This document shows, in pieces, positions 24,626-33,838 of a stretch of DNA of 64,000 nt. Positions within the stretch are counted from its first letter, which is position 1. Each line of letters begins with the position of its first letter. A model generated the notes under the pieces. The model searched no databases. It had not been told where the DNA came from and saw only the letters and a program-made list of their open reading frames with translations. This stretch comes from Trichodesmium sp050015995 (GTDB lineage Bacteria; Cyanobacteriota; Cyanobacteriia; Cyanobacteriales; Microcoleaceae), in assembly GCF_050015995.1 (NCBI RefSeq), contig NZ_JBNHEP010000152.1, positions 43,416 to 107,415 on the forward strand, read 5' to 3'. A program made the position numbers and the translations under genes.

Positions 24626-26836
24626 ATGGCCCAACAACCAAATTCCAATAAACACATAAATATTGATGGTACTGCCTCCGTAGAAGGTCAAGTTGGTCAA
24701 GCTGGACGAGATTTAATTCAGACTGTAACAGTTTATGAAGGCATCAGTATTGCTGCTTTGTTTCGTCGAGAAGTCAAACCACCAACTCAACAAGAATATC
24801 GCTGGCGCAAAAAACTACTCGACCAAGTTCAACAATATTGGGTAAAAGATGTTTTAGAAAGGTCTCTGCATCATCGAGCGATGATTGACCTGGAACTTGA
24901 AACACGAGATGATCTAGTCGAACGTCCCTCCTTTGGTAATGTGCAAATTTCCCCTCAAGAGTCAGAACAACCTGTATCTATAACTGGAGGAATGACCACT
25001 GCATTCCGTCGTCTGGGGGAAGGGCGAACTTTACTAATTTTAGGTGAACCCGGAGCGGGGAAAACAACCGTGTTATTGAAATTGGCAAAGGATTTAATTG
25101 CTGAAACCGATAAAAATTTGAATCAACCTATACCCGTTGTTTTGAACTTATCCTCTTGGGCAAAAAAGCAGCAAAAAATAGCTGACTGGTTAGTTGATGA
25201 ACTTCAGAGTAACTATGGTGCAACTAAATCTCTGGGTAAAATATGGGTGAAAGAGCAACAACTGTTACTTCTGCTGGATGGTTTGGATGAAGTGAAAGCC
25301 AAACATCGGGAAGCTTGCGTCCAGGCAATTAATCAATTTATGCAAGAGTATGGGTTAGTTGAGATGGTAGTCTGTAGTCGCATCAAAGAGTATGAAGCTC
25401 TCTCAACTCGTCTGAAACTACGGGGTGCTATCTATGTTCAACCTCTGACATCGGAACAAGTTAACCAATATTTAGACAAAGCAGGGTCACAACTACAGGG
25501 TGTGCGAACTTTATTGCAACAAGATACAGCTCTGCAAGAGATGATGAAATCTCCCCTAACGCTCAGTATTGTCAGCATTGCTTACAAAGATGTATCTGCT
25601 GAAAATTTACCACAAATAGGTTCTATTGAGGAACGTCGTAAGCATCTTTTTGATACTTATATTGAGCAGATGTTTCACCGTCATGGGCGAACTGTGAGGA
25701 TGAAATATAAGCCAGAGCAAACCAAATATTGGCTGACTTGGTTGGCGACTCGGATGGTACAGGAGTCTCAAACTGTTTTTTTGATTGAGAAAATGCAGCC
25801 TACTTGGTTAGAAAAGAAGGGTGAACGTATCTTTTATCGCATTGTTAGTGCATTAGCTTCAGGGATAGCTTTTGGCCTGATTGGAGGGCTAATTGGAGGG
25901 CTAATTGGAGGGCGGATTGGAGAGCTGATTGAAAAGCTGATTGGAGGGGTAATTGGAAACCTGGTTAGAGGGCTGGTTTACAATTTGGTTTACAATTTCA
26001 GGCTGGAACTGAGGTTGGCTTTCGGGCTGACTTTCGGGATGACTTTCGGGCTGACTTTCGGACTGATTTTCGGACTGATTTTCGGGCTGATTTTCGGGCT
26101 GATTTTCGGGCTGATTGAAGGAGAAATTAAAACTGTTGAAAGCTTAAAATGGTCGAGTCAAGAATTTAAAAAAAGTATAAAAAAAGGACTGATTATCGGG
26201 CTGAGTATGCTGATTATCGTGCTGATTATCGGGATGATTTACGGGCTGATTTTCGGACTGCTTAGAGGGCTGATTGACGGGCTAAGTATGCTGATTGTAG
26301 GGCTGACTTTCGGGATGATTGAAGTGCTGAATTATGGGCTGATTGTAGGGCTGATTTTCGGAATATTATATACTGTTCTTCAAGGATTAAAAAAGTCAGA
26401 TATAGAGACTAAAACAGTCCCAAATCAAGGAATAATAAAATCAATATCTAACGCTGTGACATTGGGATTTTTTATATCTATAGCAACAGGAATAATAGGA
26501 TTATCAGTTATAGAAATAATAAATAGTATTTTTACCAATACTGATAGTATTTTTATCAATAATGATGGTATAGACAGACTTTGGTTATGGTTTATTGTAC
26601 CATTCGGTCTAATAATCGGGCTAGCTTTCGGCGGTGGATATGCTGTCATTCAACACCTAACTTTACGTTCAATGCTTTACAAAAAAGGTGTTGCTCCCTG
26701 GAATTATGCTCGTTTTCTTGACTACGCCACAGAACTAATATTCCTACAAAAAGTTGGGGGTGGTTACATCTTTATTCACCGGATGTTACTGGAACATTTT
26801 GCTAAAGTTGAACTAGAGACTACTCCAGAAAGTTAG
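24626..26836 (+). CDS. NACHT NTPase with N-terminal signalling motif and polytopic membrane region
   Basis: 736 residues. Residues 13-33 hold a glycine-rich motif (G-T-A-S-V-E-G-Q-V-G-Q-A-G-R-D-L-I-Q) also found at the C terminus of the CHAT protein at 27317. NACHT domain about 130-330: Walker A GEPGAGKT (140-147), Walker B LLLLLDGLDEV (213-223) and the sensor-like VVCSRIKEYE. After residue 400 comes a membrane region built of G-L-I/F-G repeats, with about eight hydrophobic segments, unusual for NACHT proteins, which mostly carry sensor repeats. The protein ends at TAG, but the frame continues into a zinc ribbon (26837-27028). NACHT proteins are STAND ATPases used in immunity and cell-death signalling. 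Confidence 0.9.
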   Translation: MAQQPNSNKHINIDGTASVEGQVGQAGRDLIQTVTVYEGISIAALFRREVKPPTQQEYRWRKKLLDQVQQYWVKDVLERSLHHRAMIDLELETRDDLVERPSFGNVQISPQESEQPVSITGGMTTAFRRLGEGRTLLILGEPGAGKTTVLLKLAKDLIAETDKNLNQPIPVVLNLSSWAKKQQKIADWLVDELQSNYGATKSLGKIWVKEQQLLLLLDGLDEVKAKHREACVQAINQFMQEYGLVEMVVCSRIKEYEALSTRLKLRGAIYVQPLTSEQVNQYLDKAGSQLQGVRTLLQQDTALQEMMKSPLTLSIVSIAYKDVSAENLPQIGSIEERRKHLFDTYIEQMFHRHGRTVRMKYKPEQTKYWLTWLATRMVQESQTVFLIEKMQPTWLEKKGERIFYRIVSALASGIAFGLIGGLIGGLIGGRIGELIEKLIGGVIGNLVRGLVYNLVYNFRLELRLAFGLTFGMTFGLTFGLIFGLIFGLIFGLIFGLIEGEIKTVESLKWSSQEFKKSIKKGLIIGLSMLIIVLIIGMIYGLIFGLLRGLIDGLSMLIVGLTFGMIEVLNYGLIVGLIFGILYTVLQGLKKSDIETKTVPNQGIIKSISNAVTLGFFISIATGIIGLSVIEIINSIFTNTDSIFINNDGIDRLWLWFIVPFGLIIGLAFGGGYAVIQHLTLRSMLYKKGVAPWNYARFLDYATELIFLQKVGGGYIFIHRMLLEHFAKVELETTPES

Positions 26837-27028
26837 GTTAAAATTTCTCAGTTAATAGACCTAGCAAATAAACCGACTTTAGAGGGATTAAATCCTGTAC
26901 CATCAGAACAAGTTAAAACATCAGAAACTGAAGCAGTTTCATATAAAATTTGTAGCAATTGCCAACATGAAAATCCACTTGAATTTAACTTTTGTTCCCA
27001 GTGTGGAACTGCTCTAAATTCTCACTGA
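26837..27028 (+). pseudogene. In-frame zinc-ribbon extension of the NACHT protein beyond an amber stop
   Basis: Directly after the NACHT TAG (26834-26836) the same frame runs 63 codons to TGA at 27026-27028. It encodes ISQLIDLANKPTLEG and then a clear zinc ribbon with CSNC (near codon 40) and CSQC (near codon 53), as in the C-terminal zinc-ribbon of many membrane proteins. There is no good start codon in it. Most likely a nonsense mutation has cut the original NACHT protein; readthrough is the alternative. Confidence 0.75.
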
Positions 27029-27079
27029 TTTTATGACTAAAATAATTATAGCAATTCCCACAGTTATGAAGTACATTTA

Positions 27080-27195
27080 TGATCCCCCTAAATCCCCCTT
27101 AAAAAGGGGGACTTTGAAACCTCCCCCCTTTTAAGCAGTTCCCCCCTTACTAAGGGGGGTTAGGGGGGATCTGGAGGCAGGGGGGGATCTAAAAC
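27080..27195. repeat. gatccccctaaatccccc inverted repeat cluster
   Basis: gatccccctaaatcccccttaaaaaggggg opens the block, and ggggggttaggggggatc closes it; several stems are possible. It is a common cyanobacterial intergenic repeat type. A related piece lies in frame inside the hemagglutinin gene at 47320-47460. Confidence 0.8.
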
Positions 27196-27316
27196 TATAC
27201 CTCATAGAATTAGAGAACTACTATACATCATATTGTATGTAATTGTAGTTTAGCATTAAAATATCTAATCGGGCTAAAGCCCTACTACGAGATATTAATT
27301 AAAGGAAATTACAACC

Positions 27317-28042
27317 ATGAAAAAAATACTCATTTTCTTATCTAATCCTACAGATTCAAGTCAGTTACATTTAGGCAAAGAACATAACGAAATTGACGAT
27401 GCGTTGAAACAATCAAAAAAACGAGATGAATTTCAAGTAGTTAGTAAATTAGCGGTTCGAGTCAAAGATTTACGACGAACATTATTAGAATTAGAAGATA
27501 ATGAACGGGCAATTGTACATTTTTCAGGTCATGGTGCAGGCAGTGATGGACTTATTTTAGAAGATGATTCGGGCAAAACAAAACTCGTTAGTAGTGATGC
27601 TTTAGCCATACTTTTTAAACAGTTTCAACAGCAAGTAGAATGTGTAATTCTTAATGCCTGCTACAGCGAACAACAAGCCGAAGTTATTCATCAACATATT
27701 GACTGTGTTATTGGTATGAATAAAGCAATTGGAGATGTAGCAGCAATTAATTTTGCCACAGCATTTTACGAAGCATTAGGAGCAGGAAAAAACTATGAAA
27801 AATGTTTTGAATTTGCTCGTACTTCTCTGAATTTAGAAGGAATTTCTGAGTCACAAACCCCAAAGATTTGGTATCGACCTCGACGTAATAATTCTGATAT
27901 TCAGGAAACAAAAACTGCTGAAAATACAGATAATTTATCCTCTCCACCTGTATCTCAAACAATGACATTTAGTGGGGGTACTGTTACAGGTCTAGTCGGT
28001 CAAGCCGAACGAGACCTAAATCAATCTTCCAATAAATTCTAA
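27317..28042 (+). CDS. CHAT-type caspase-like protease with C-terminal signalling motif
   Basis: 241 residues. Compact caspase/CHAT fold: ILIFLSNPTDSSQLHLGKE at the start, catalytic His72 in IVHFSGHGAG, catalytic Cys115 in CVILNACYSEQQA, then a domain end near residue 190. A 25-residue polar linker leads to residues 219-241, which carry G-G-T-V-T-G-L-V-G-Q-A-E-R-D-L-N-Q, matching the N-terminal motif of the NACHT protein upstream. A good ribosome-binding site (aaaggaaatt) precedes the ATG. The shared motif suggests recruitment of this protease as the effector of the NACHT protein; this is inference. Confidence 0.9.
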   Translation: MKKILIFLSNPTDSSQLHLGKEHNEIDDALKQSKKRDEFQVVSKLAVRVKDLRRTLLELEDNERAIVHFSGHGAGSDGLILEDDSGKTKLVSSDALAILFKQFQQQVECVILNACYSEQQAEVIHQHIDCVIGMNKAIGDVAAINFATAFYEALGAGKNYEKCFEFARTSLNLEGISESQTPKIWYRPRRNNSDIQETKTAENTDNLSSPPVSQTMTFSGGTVTGLVGQAERDLNQSSNKF

Positions 28043-28170
28043 TCTTTTGATAATATTAGTTTTAGTGGCATTTGATATCTTTAAATACACAAAAACTCTG
28101 AAACTATTATTCCTCTTCCCTATTCCCTAATTCCAAGAGATTTTATTTACAACCAAAATCTGACTCCTAT

Positions 28171-30028
28171 ATGAATCAACAGATTTTAAATAACCGTTAT
28201 CGAATTATCAAGACATTAGCAAGTGGAGGATTTGGTGAAACATTTCTTGCTCAAGATACTCAAATGCCCTCCGGTCGTCTTTGCGTTATTAAACAACTTA
28301 AACCTATAGTAAATAATCCTCAAATTTATCAACTTGTACAAGAAAGATTTCAAAGAGAAGCGGCTATTTTAGAAGAACTAGGAGAAACAAATAATCAGAT
28401 TCCACGATTATACGCATATTTTACAGAAAACGGACAATTCTATCTAGTACAAGAATGGATAGAAGGAGAAACTCTGACAAAAAAATTAGAATCAGAAGGA
28501 GTTTTTAACGAAAATTCCGTCAGACAAATCCTCGTTAGTTTACTCCCTGTTTTAGAATATGTTCATAGCAAAAGAATCATCCATAGAGATATAAAACCAG
28601 GCAACATAATCTGGAGAGAAAGAGACGAGTTGCCAGTATTAATTGACTTTGGAGCAGTCAAAGAATTAATGGGAACAACCTTCAATTCACAAGGCAATCC
28701 CTCTCGCTCCATAATAATAGGAACTCCAGGATTTATGCCACCCGAACAAGCAGCAGGACATCCAGTTTATGCCAGCGATCTATATAGTTTGGGATTAACG
28801 GTAATTTATTTATTAATAGGAAAAAATCCCAGTCAGTTACCAACAAATTCGCCCTGGGAAAATTTTACAACAAATATAACTCCCCAACTGACAGAAATTT
28901 TAAATAAAGTCATTCAACCTAACCCAAGCGATCGCTACTCCATCGCTGGAGAAATGCTTCACGCCCTAAATTTTGGCCCAACTGCCATGGCACCCACAGT
29001 ACCCTCTCCACCACCTCCCATCCTTTTACCTGTCTCAGAAGCTCCCTCACCAGCACCAACCCTTGTTACATCGCCTCCACCAGAAGCTTCAAACCCTTCT
29101 CAACCTGTAGTTTCTTATCCTCCTACTCCCAAACCAAGTGCTAGTCGGATGAGAGACTGGCAAAAAGCAATAATTACAGGTAGCATAATTGGTGGATTTA
29201 TTCTGATTGGAATTGTTGTAGTTAATTCTATTTCTACAGATTCTACAGATAAATCCCCAGAAAAAGTTGACCCTTCAACAACAAATATCAATCCAAATAA
29301 AGTAACTTCTCCATCACCCCTTCCCAAAATTTCAACCAAGTCTCAAAAACCTCAACCTTCCCCCAGCAAAACAGAAAGTTCAATCACAGAAACAGAAAAT
29401 TCTACAGATAAATCCCCAGAAAAAGTTGACCCTTCAACAACAAATATCAATCCNNNNNNNNNNNNNNNNNNNNNNNNNNNNNNNNNNNNNNNNNNNNNNN
29501 NNNNNNNNNNNNNNNNNNNNNNNNNNNNNNNNNNNNNNNNNNNNNNNNNNNNNAAATAAAGTAACTTCTCCATCACCCCTTCCCAAAACTTCAAGAAAGT
29601 CTCAAAAACCTCAACCTTCCCTCAGCAAAACAGAAAAATATATCACAGATACGGAAGTTGCCAAGTTAATTAAAACTTGGTTAGAAGCAAAAGAAAAAAT
29701 GTTTTCTCCTCCATACAATAGCCAAATTGCCAACGAATTAACCACAGGAGATTTTTATGAAAAAATAGCAGGAGTAAATGGTTCAATTAATTGGCTAAAA
29801 AATAATAATGCTTACTATAAATATGGCGTGCAAAGACTTGATTCAATAGAACAATTTTTTGCCAATAATGACAGTGCCACTATCAAAGTTAGAATTACTG
29901 AAGAATATAGTTTGTATCGCAATGGCAAAATTGACCCTAATGAAACAGATTTTAAAACTCTGACAATTATTTACAATTTAAAATTAATAGACGGTCAGTG
30001 GAAAATATCTAACTCTCGCACTCTCTAA
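28171..30028 (+). CDS. Ser/Thr protein kinase with IMS domain (spans assembly gap)
   Basis: A paralogue of the 20287 kinase. Kinase domain 8-275: SGGFGETF, Lys41, HRDIKPGN (Asp140), DFG 159-161, GTPGFMPPEQAAG. A Pro-rich linker and a membrane segment (IITGSIIGGFILIGIVVV) follow, then a repeat region with 53-codon units and the IMS/DUF4101 domain after the gap (VAKLIKTWLEAKEKMFSPPY, then WLKNNNAYYKYGVQ). The 100-N run breaks the frame as written; joining 29453 directly to 29554 restores it, so the true gap must be a multiple of three. Last gene of the kinase-protease island. Confidence 0.85.
29242..29640 (+). repeat. 159-bp tandem repeat in the kinase linker
   Basis: The unit starting tctacagataaatccccaga at 29242 recurs at 29401, exactly 159 bp (53 codons) later, and its second half is seen again after the gap. 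The encoded linker repeats STDKSPEKVDPSTTNI and SPSPLPK. The tandem repeat explains the assembly gap. Confidence 0.85.
29454..29553. other. Assembly gap (100 N)
   Basis: Exactly 100 N, the usual placeholder for a gap of unknown size. The flanks read ...aatatcaatcc | aaataaagtaact..., the same as the unbroken copy at 29280-29300, so the real gap may be zero or a whole number of 159-bp units. Confidence 0.98.
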
Positions 30029-30212
30029 ATAAGGTAAGTATTTCCTACGGAATGCTGCGCAAACAGCTATTAGCTGTCAGCTTTCAGCTTTTTAATAAAT
30101 GAACCAAGCATGAGCTTTTACCCATACTTTTAATTCTTTGAAATCACGAAGATGCCAATTCCTTCTCTCAAGATAATGAAATTGATAGCTGAATGCTGAC
30201 TGCTAAATACTT

Positions 30213-30339
30213 ATATCATGTCCGGTTGAATAGTTATAATTAAAGCCCAACTACGAGCTTTAATTATAACTATAGATGGGGCTAAAGCCCAACTACAAAC
30301 AAAAACTTTTTTTATCACTAATTATCCGGACATGATATT
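30213..30339. repeat. MITE, ends atatcatgtccgg
   Basis: The best-kept copy of this family: inverted ends atatcatgtccggttgaatag and taattatccggacatgatat frame 127 bp, with an inner inverted repeat of aaagcccaactac-like sequence. It fills much of the 403-bp intergenic region 30029-30431, which has no gene. Confidence 0.85.
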
Positions 30340-30431
30340 ACTAAATAAGTAGTCGTACTTTTAGGAATTTCCTAGTTGAGAGAGGGAAGAAGGAGTTAAT
30401 AGGATGTGTAATTAATTTTGCATAGGAAATT

Positions 30432-31178
30432 ATGAAAATTTTGCGTAAATTGTTGAGTAAATTACAGCTATTAATCATGGGAACTATTATGGCAGCAATA
30501 GTTGTCATACTTGGTCTATCAGTTATACATTTTTTTCCTGGCAAGCAGGTTAGAGATTCTACTCCGACTGTGATTACTTCACCTGAATTAAATCCTATAA
30601 AAAATGATTCTATAGAATCAATTCCTACTCAAAAATTAGCTAATAATCAACCATTTTTACAACACTTTCCTTATGCAGAAACTAATCTCGAAAAATTGAT
30701 GATAGTTGGTAGTTATGGTAGAGGAGAATATCAACGTTTTGAACAACTTAATCGAGAAGCTGCTCAAAAATTAATGCACTTAATATATGCTGCTAGAACC
30801 GAAGGAATTTGGATAATTGTAATTTCAGGATTTAGAACTATTCAACAACAACAAATATTATGGAAGACTCAAGTAAAAAAATTAGGTTCCGAACAACAAG
30901 CAGCTAAATTTAACGCACCTCCTGGATATAGCGAACATCATACAGGTTATGCTGTAGATTTAGGAGATGGTCGATTTCCAAATTTAGATTTAACTCCAGA
31001 ATTTGAAAATACAACAGCTTTTCAGTGGTTAAAAATTCATGCCCAAGAATACGGCTTTGAAATGTCATTTCCTCCCAATAATTCTCAAGGTATTAGTTAT
31101 GAACCTTGGCATTGGCGTTTTATCAGTTCACCAGAAGCAAACGCCATATTTGCTAATGCTAAAAATAGCAAATTTTAA
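30432..31178 (+). CDS. VanY-type D-Ala-D-Ala carboxypeptidase (M15)
   Basis: 248 residues. An N-terminal membrane segment (IMGTIMAAIVVILGLSVIHF) anchors it, with the catalytic domain in the periplasm. Zinc-binding and catalytic motifs are complete: SGFRTIQQQ, SEHHTGYAVDLGD (His169, Asp176) and EPWHWRF (Glu224, His227). M15B enzymes trim the terminal D-Ala from peptidoglycan precursors. The gene stands alone on the plus strand. Confidence 0.9.
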   Translation: MKILRKLLSKLQLLIMGTIMAAIVVILGLSVIHFFPGKQVRDSTPTVITSPELNPIKNDSIESIPTQKLANNQPFLQHFPYAETNLEKLMIVGSYGRGEYQRFEQLNREAAQKLMHLIYAARTEGIWIIVISGFRTIQQQQILWKTQVKKLGSEQQAAKFNAPPGYSEHHTGYAVDLGDGRFPNLDLTPEFENTTAFQWLKIHAQEYGFEMSFPPNNSQGISYEPWHWRFISSPEANAIFANAKNSKF

Positions 31179-31276
31179 ATTTTTAGAGTATCTGTTAAAA
31201 GAATATTTTACTGTTTATAACAAAACGATAGAAATGGAGGTATTTTATGGTTTACCTCCACTATCAATTACCACAT

Positions 31277-31987
31277 CTACAAAGTTACAAAAATATTTAA
31301 TAAATCATCCCAAAAATTCACAGACAACTGATAACCTTGGAGAATTTGTGCCGCAGACTCTTCACTATCTCCTACTTCCCCATCTATAGCATTACGCATT
31401 CTTACAGCATGGGAATGATCGATTTCTCCAGTGTGAATATCCCAAAATTCTAGGTTCAATTGAGATAATATATCTTCTAAGTCTTTGCGACCTTGAATTT
31501 GTGCCCAAATTTCTTCTAAGATTGGACCACAAATACACTCAGTACCCATACCTGCCATACCAATCGCAACGTGAGCAGGATGGCTTTTTAAATCATTCTC
31601 ATAATTTTCAATTAGGGCATCAACTCGTGGATTAATTGTATTGGCGAGCATGGTTCCACCAAAACTTTCATTCAAGCCAAACAAGAATTTTTTCAGTAAA
31701 TTATAGTGAGAATCATCAGGGTTTCCATCACCAGTTTCTTCAAAATAAATCTCATCTAAAAGAACTTTTAATTTACCTGGTGTAATGACATTACAAACAT
31801 AGTTTAAGCTTTGAGCATGGATTTTAGTTACATAAGAGTATTGTTCTAAAACTTTAATTAATTCCGGAAGAGAAATATTTTGTAAACTTTGAAGTCTGGG
31901 GTCAAATGTGGGGTTGCCAGAGAACTTTGAGGTGTCGATAGCTTGCCAAAAACTTTCTTTGATAGAGGGGGAAGTCATTAAAACCAT
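31277..31987 (-). CDS. Iron-containing redox enzyme, haem-oxygenase-like fold (HDO type)
   Basis: 236 residues, all helical. The metal-ligand pattern of haem-oxygenase-like diiron oxidases is visible: LLDEIYFEETGDGNPDDSHY (Glu and His), then ECICGPILEEIW (Glu), and FWDIHTGEIDHSHAVRM (His, Asp, His). Such enzymes use O2 on small-molecule or fatty-acid-like substrates; the substrate here is unknown. No biosynthetic neighbours are seen, which leaves its pathway open. Confidence 0.75.
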   Translation of the reverse strand: MVLMTSPSIKESFWQAIDTSKFSGNPTFDPRLQSLQNISLPELIKVLEQYSYVTKIHAQSLNYVCNVITPGKLKVLLDEIYFEETGDGNPDDSHYNLLKKFLFGLNESFGGTMLANTINPRVDALIENYENDLKSHPAHVAIGMAGMGTECICGPILEEIWAQIQGRKDLEDILSQLNLEFWDIHTGEIDHSHAVRMRNAIDGEVGDSEESAAQILQGYQLSVNFWDDLLNIFVTL

Positions 31988-32989
31988 TTGTCTTGCTCCT
32001 TGTTTTTAAGTTTGTTTGATTGATTTATTTATCTTGATAACTATAATGATTTCCCAAACTGAAAATTTACGGATGGTAAATTGGGATATTGATAATAGTT
32101 GGCTGAGAAAATAATTAGTGACAATGGACGCAAACATTATTTTTATGTCTGTAAAAAAAGGGTTTTTAATGTGATTAGTTCATCCTTTGTCTAGAGTGGG
32201 TGCTGGATGTGTTGAAATTGATTTTTTTATGTCTTTTTTTGGGGAATGAGGAATCGGGAGACTGGGATAAATTGGGGTATTTGTAGTTCTAGAGGGACTT
32301 GACCGAAAAGTTTGGCAGCTTACGTCAACTTAGAAAACTAGGATTAGCATCTTGTCCTTGCTTATGTTATCAGAAGGCAAAATGCCCAAAATCTATTGTG
32401 GGATAATTGATAAATTGGAAGTCTCTAAGAAGATATTTGCACCTCTTCTAACATTAGACATTTCCAGAAATTATATAAGTCTTATTCAAAACGACCAATT
32501 CAATCTTTTTTCGTACCTAAATCTAATTCTATAAAAATATCCTGCCCGCTGTATAAGTGCTTTTTGCCTAGTCCTCCAAAAAGTCTATAGCAATCCTAAA
32601 TAGGTCGTGACAAATCAAAAAGTAGATAAAAAACTTGAAACTCCCACCTGTTCCCTGTTCCCAGTTAAGTGTTCCCTGTTCCCTAAAAGCGGTAAGGTTT
32701 TTATACACAAATAAAATAGGACTGCTATATAGCAATCCTATCTGATTTGTAAAATTTATCCAGAAATATTCTTGCTGTATCTAAGTTTCAAGCCGATTAC
32801 TGTTCACGAATGATTTAGGATTGCTATATTCTCTTTGTAAGATATCTATTGTATATTTGATGCTCAGGTTAAGTAGGTAAGTAAAGCTATTTATATCTAC
32901 TGTTCAAGTAGATTTTTCTTCCCTGTTGCCTGCCACCTATTATTTATGGGTATTCAAAATATTAAATTAATTCTGTAAAGGACTTATTT
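31988..32989. other. Intergenic region with two MITE-like elements
   Basis: 1,002 bp. No gene accepted; a 60-codon ORF at 32352-32534 has no supporting feature. The right half (32585-32829) holds two adjoining MITE-like elements with tatagcaatcct ends. A ttccctg/ttccca heptamer run lies at about 32648-32690. Confidence 0.6.
32585..32829. repeat. Two adjoining MITE-like elements, ends tatagcaatcct
   Basis: First element 32585-32730 (ctatagcaatcctaaatagg ... aataggactgctata), second 32727-32829 (tatagcaatcctatctg ... tttaggattgctata). They share the central junction tgctatatagca. Same family as 12102 and 14213. Confidence 0.7.
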
Positions 32990-33838
32990 ATGACTAACAA
33001 CTTATCAACATATTTTTTAGTATCTCATGGTAGTCGCGACCCACGACCAAAGCTGGAATTAAACAAACTAGCTGAACTTTTATCTGGACAAATACCTTTA
33101 AGTAAATATTTCAGGAAGGATAACAATATACTAAAATCTCCTGTGATTAGTACAGGGGTTTTAGAACTTGGACCGAAACCTTTACACGAACAAATTCAGG
33201 ATTTTTGGGAATATACACGATCGCTCCATATTACTCAAATGCAAATAATACCTTTATTCCTTTTACCGGGAGTTCATGTCACCGAAGATATTCCCGCAGA
33301 AATTGAGATATTCCAAGATAAGGTAAGAGCGATCGCTACTTCAGAGATGGTTTTCCAGCAACAAAAGAGTAACTTGAAGCTTGAAAATAAATTAGAAATT
33401 AATACCCCTGTTAAAATCAATTTGTCTCCTTATATTGGTTCCCATCCAAAAATGGTAAATCTACTAGCGACTAAAATAACTTCTGTGAGTGCTGATGCTT
33501 GGGTAGTTATTTCTCATGGTAGTCGTCGTCCCGGTGGTAATGAAGTTGTGGAAAAAATATCCCAGTCTCTTGCGAGTAGTTGTCAAGTTTTGGTGTGTAC
33601 TGCTTATTGGTCTGTTGCTCCTGACCTCAAGTCTAGGGTTGAGATATTAGTTAAACAGGGATATCAAGAAATTGGTATTTTGCCTTACTTTCTGTTTAAT
33701 GGAGGAATTACTGATGCGATCGCTGATACGCTAGATCGACTCTCCCAAATATATCCTACTATTAAGTTTCATCTAACTACTCCTCTTGGCGCAACAGAGG
33801 AGTTAGCAAGGTTGGTTTCAGACTCGATCAAAAGTTAA
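32990..33838 (+). CDS. cbiX: Sirohydrochlorin chelatase, two-domain CbiX type
   Basis: 282 residues with two homologous chelatase domains. The first has FLVSHGSRDPRPKLELNKL, the second VVISHGSRRPGGNEVVEKI, each with the metal/porphyrin-binding His; GVLELGPKPLHEQIQDF and IPLFLLPGVHVTEDIP complete the first site. The enzyme inserts Co(II) or Fe(II) into sirohydrochlorin for cobalamin or sirohaem. A ribosome-binding site (taaagga) sits before the ATG. No other tetrapyrrole gene is adjacent. Confidence 0.9.
   Translation: MTNNLSTYFLVSHGSRDPRPKLELNKLAELLSGQIPLSKYFRKDNNILKSPVISTGVLELGPKPLHEQIQDFWEYTRSLHITQMQIIPLFLLPGVHVTEDIPAEIEIFQDKVRAIATSEMVFQQQKSNLKLENKLEINTPVKINLSPYIGSHPKMVNLLATKITSVSADAWVVISHGSRRPGGNEVVEKISQSLASSCQVLVCTAYWSVAPDLKSRVEILVKQGYQEIGILPYFLFNGGITDAIADTLDRLSQIYPTIKFHLTTPLGATEELARLVSDSIKS

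Noticed and set aside
27080..27195. Rho-independent terminator after the NACHT gene
   Set aside because: Stems are strong but the block is a dispersed repeat type without a clear T-tract; function as terminator cannot be claimed.
32352..32534. 60-codon ORF
   Set aside because: No ribosome-binding site, no recognisable feature; expected by chance in AT-rich DNA.
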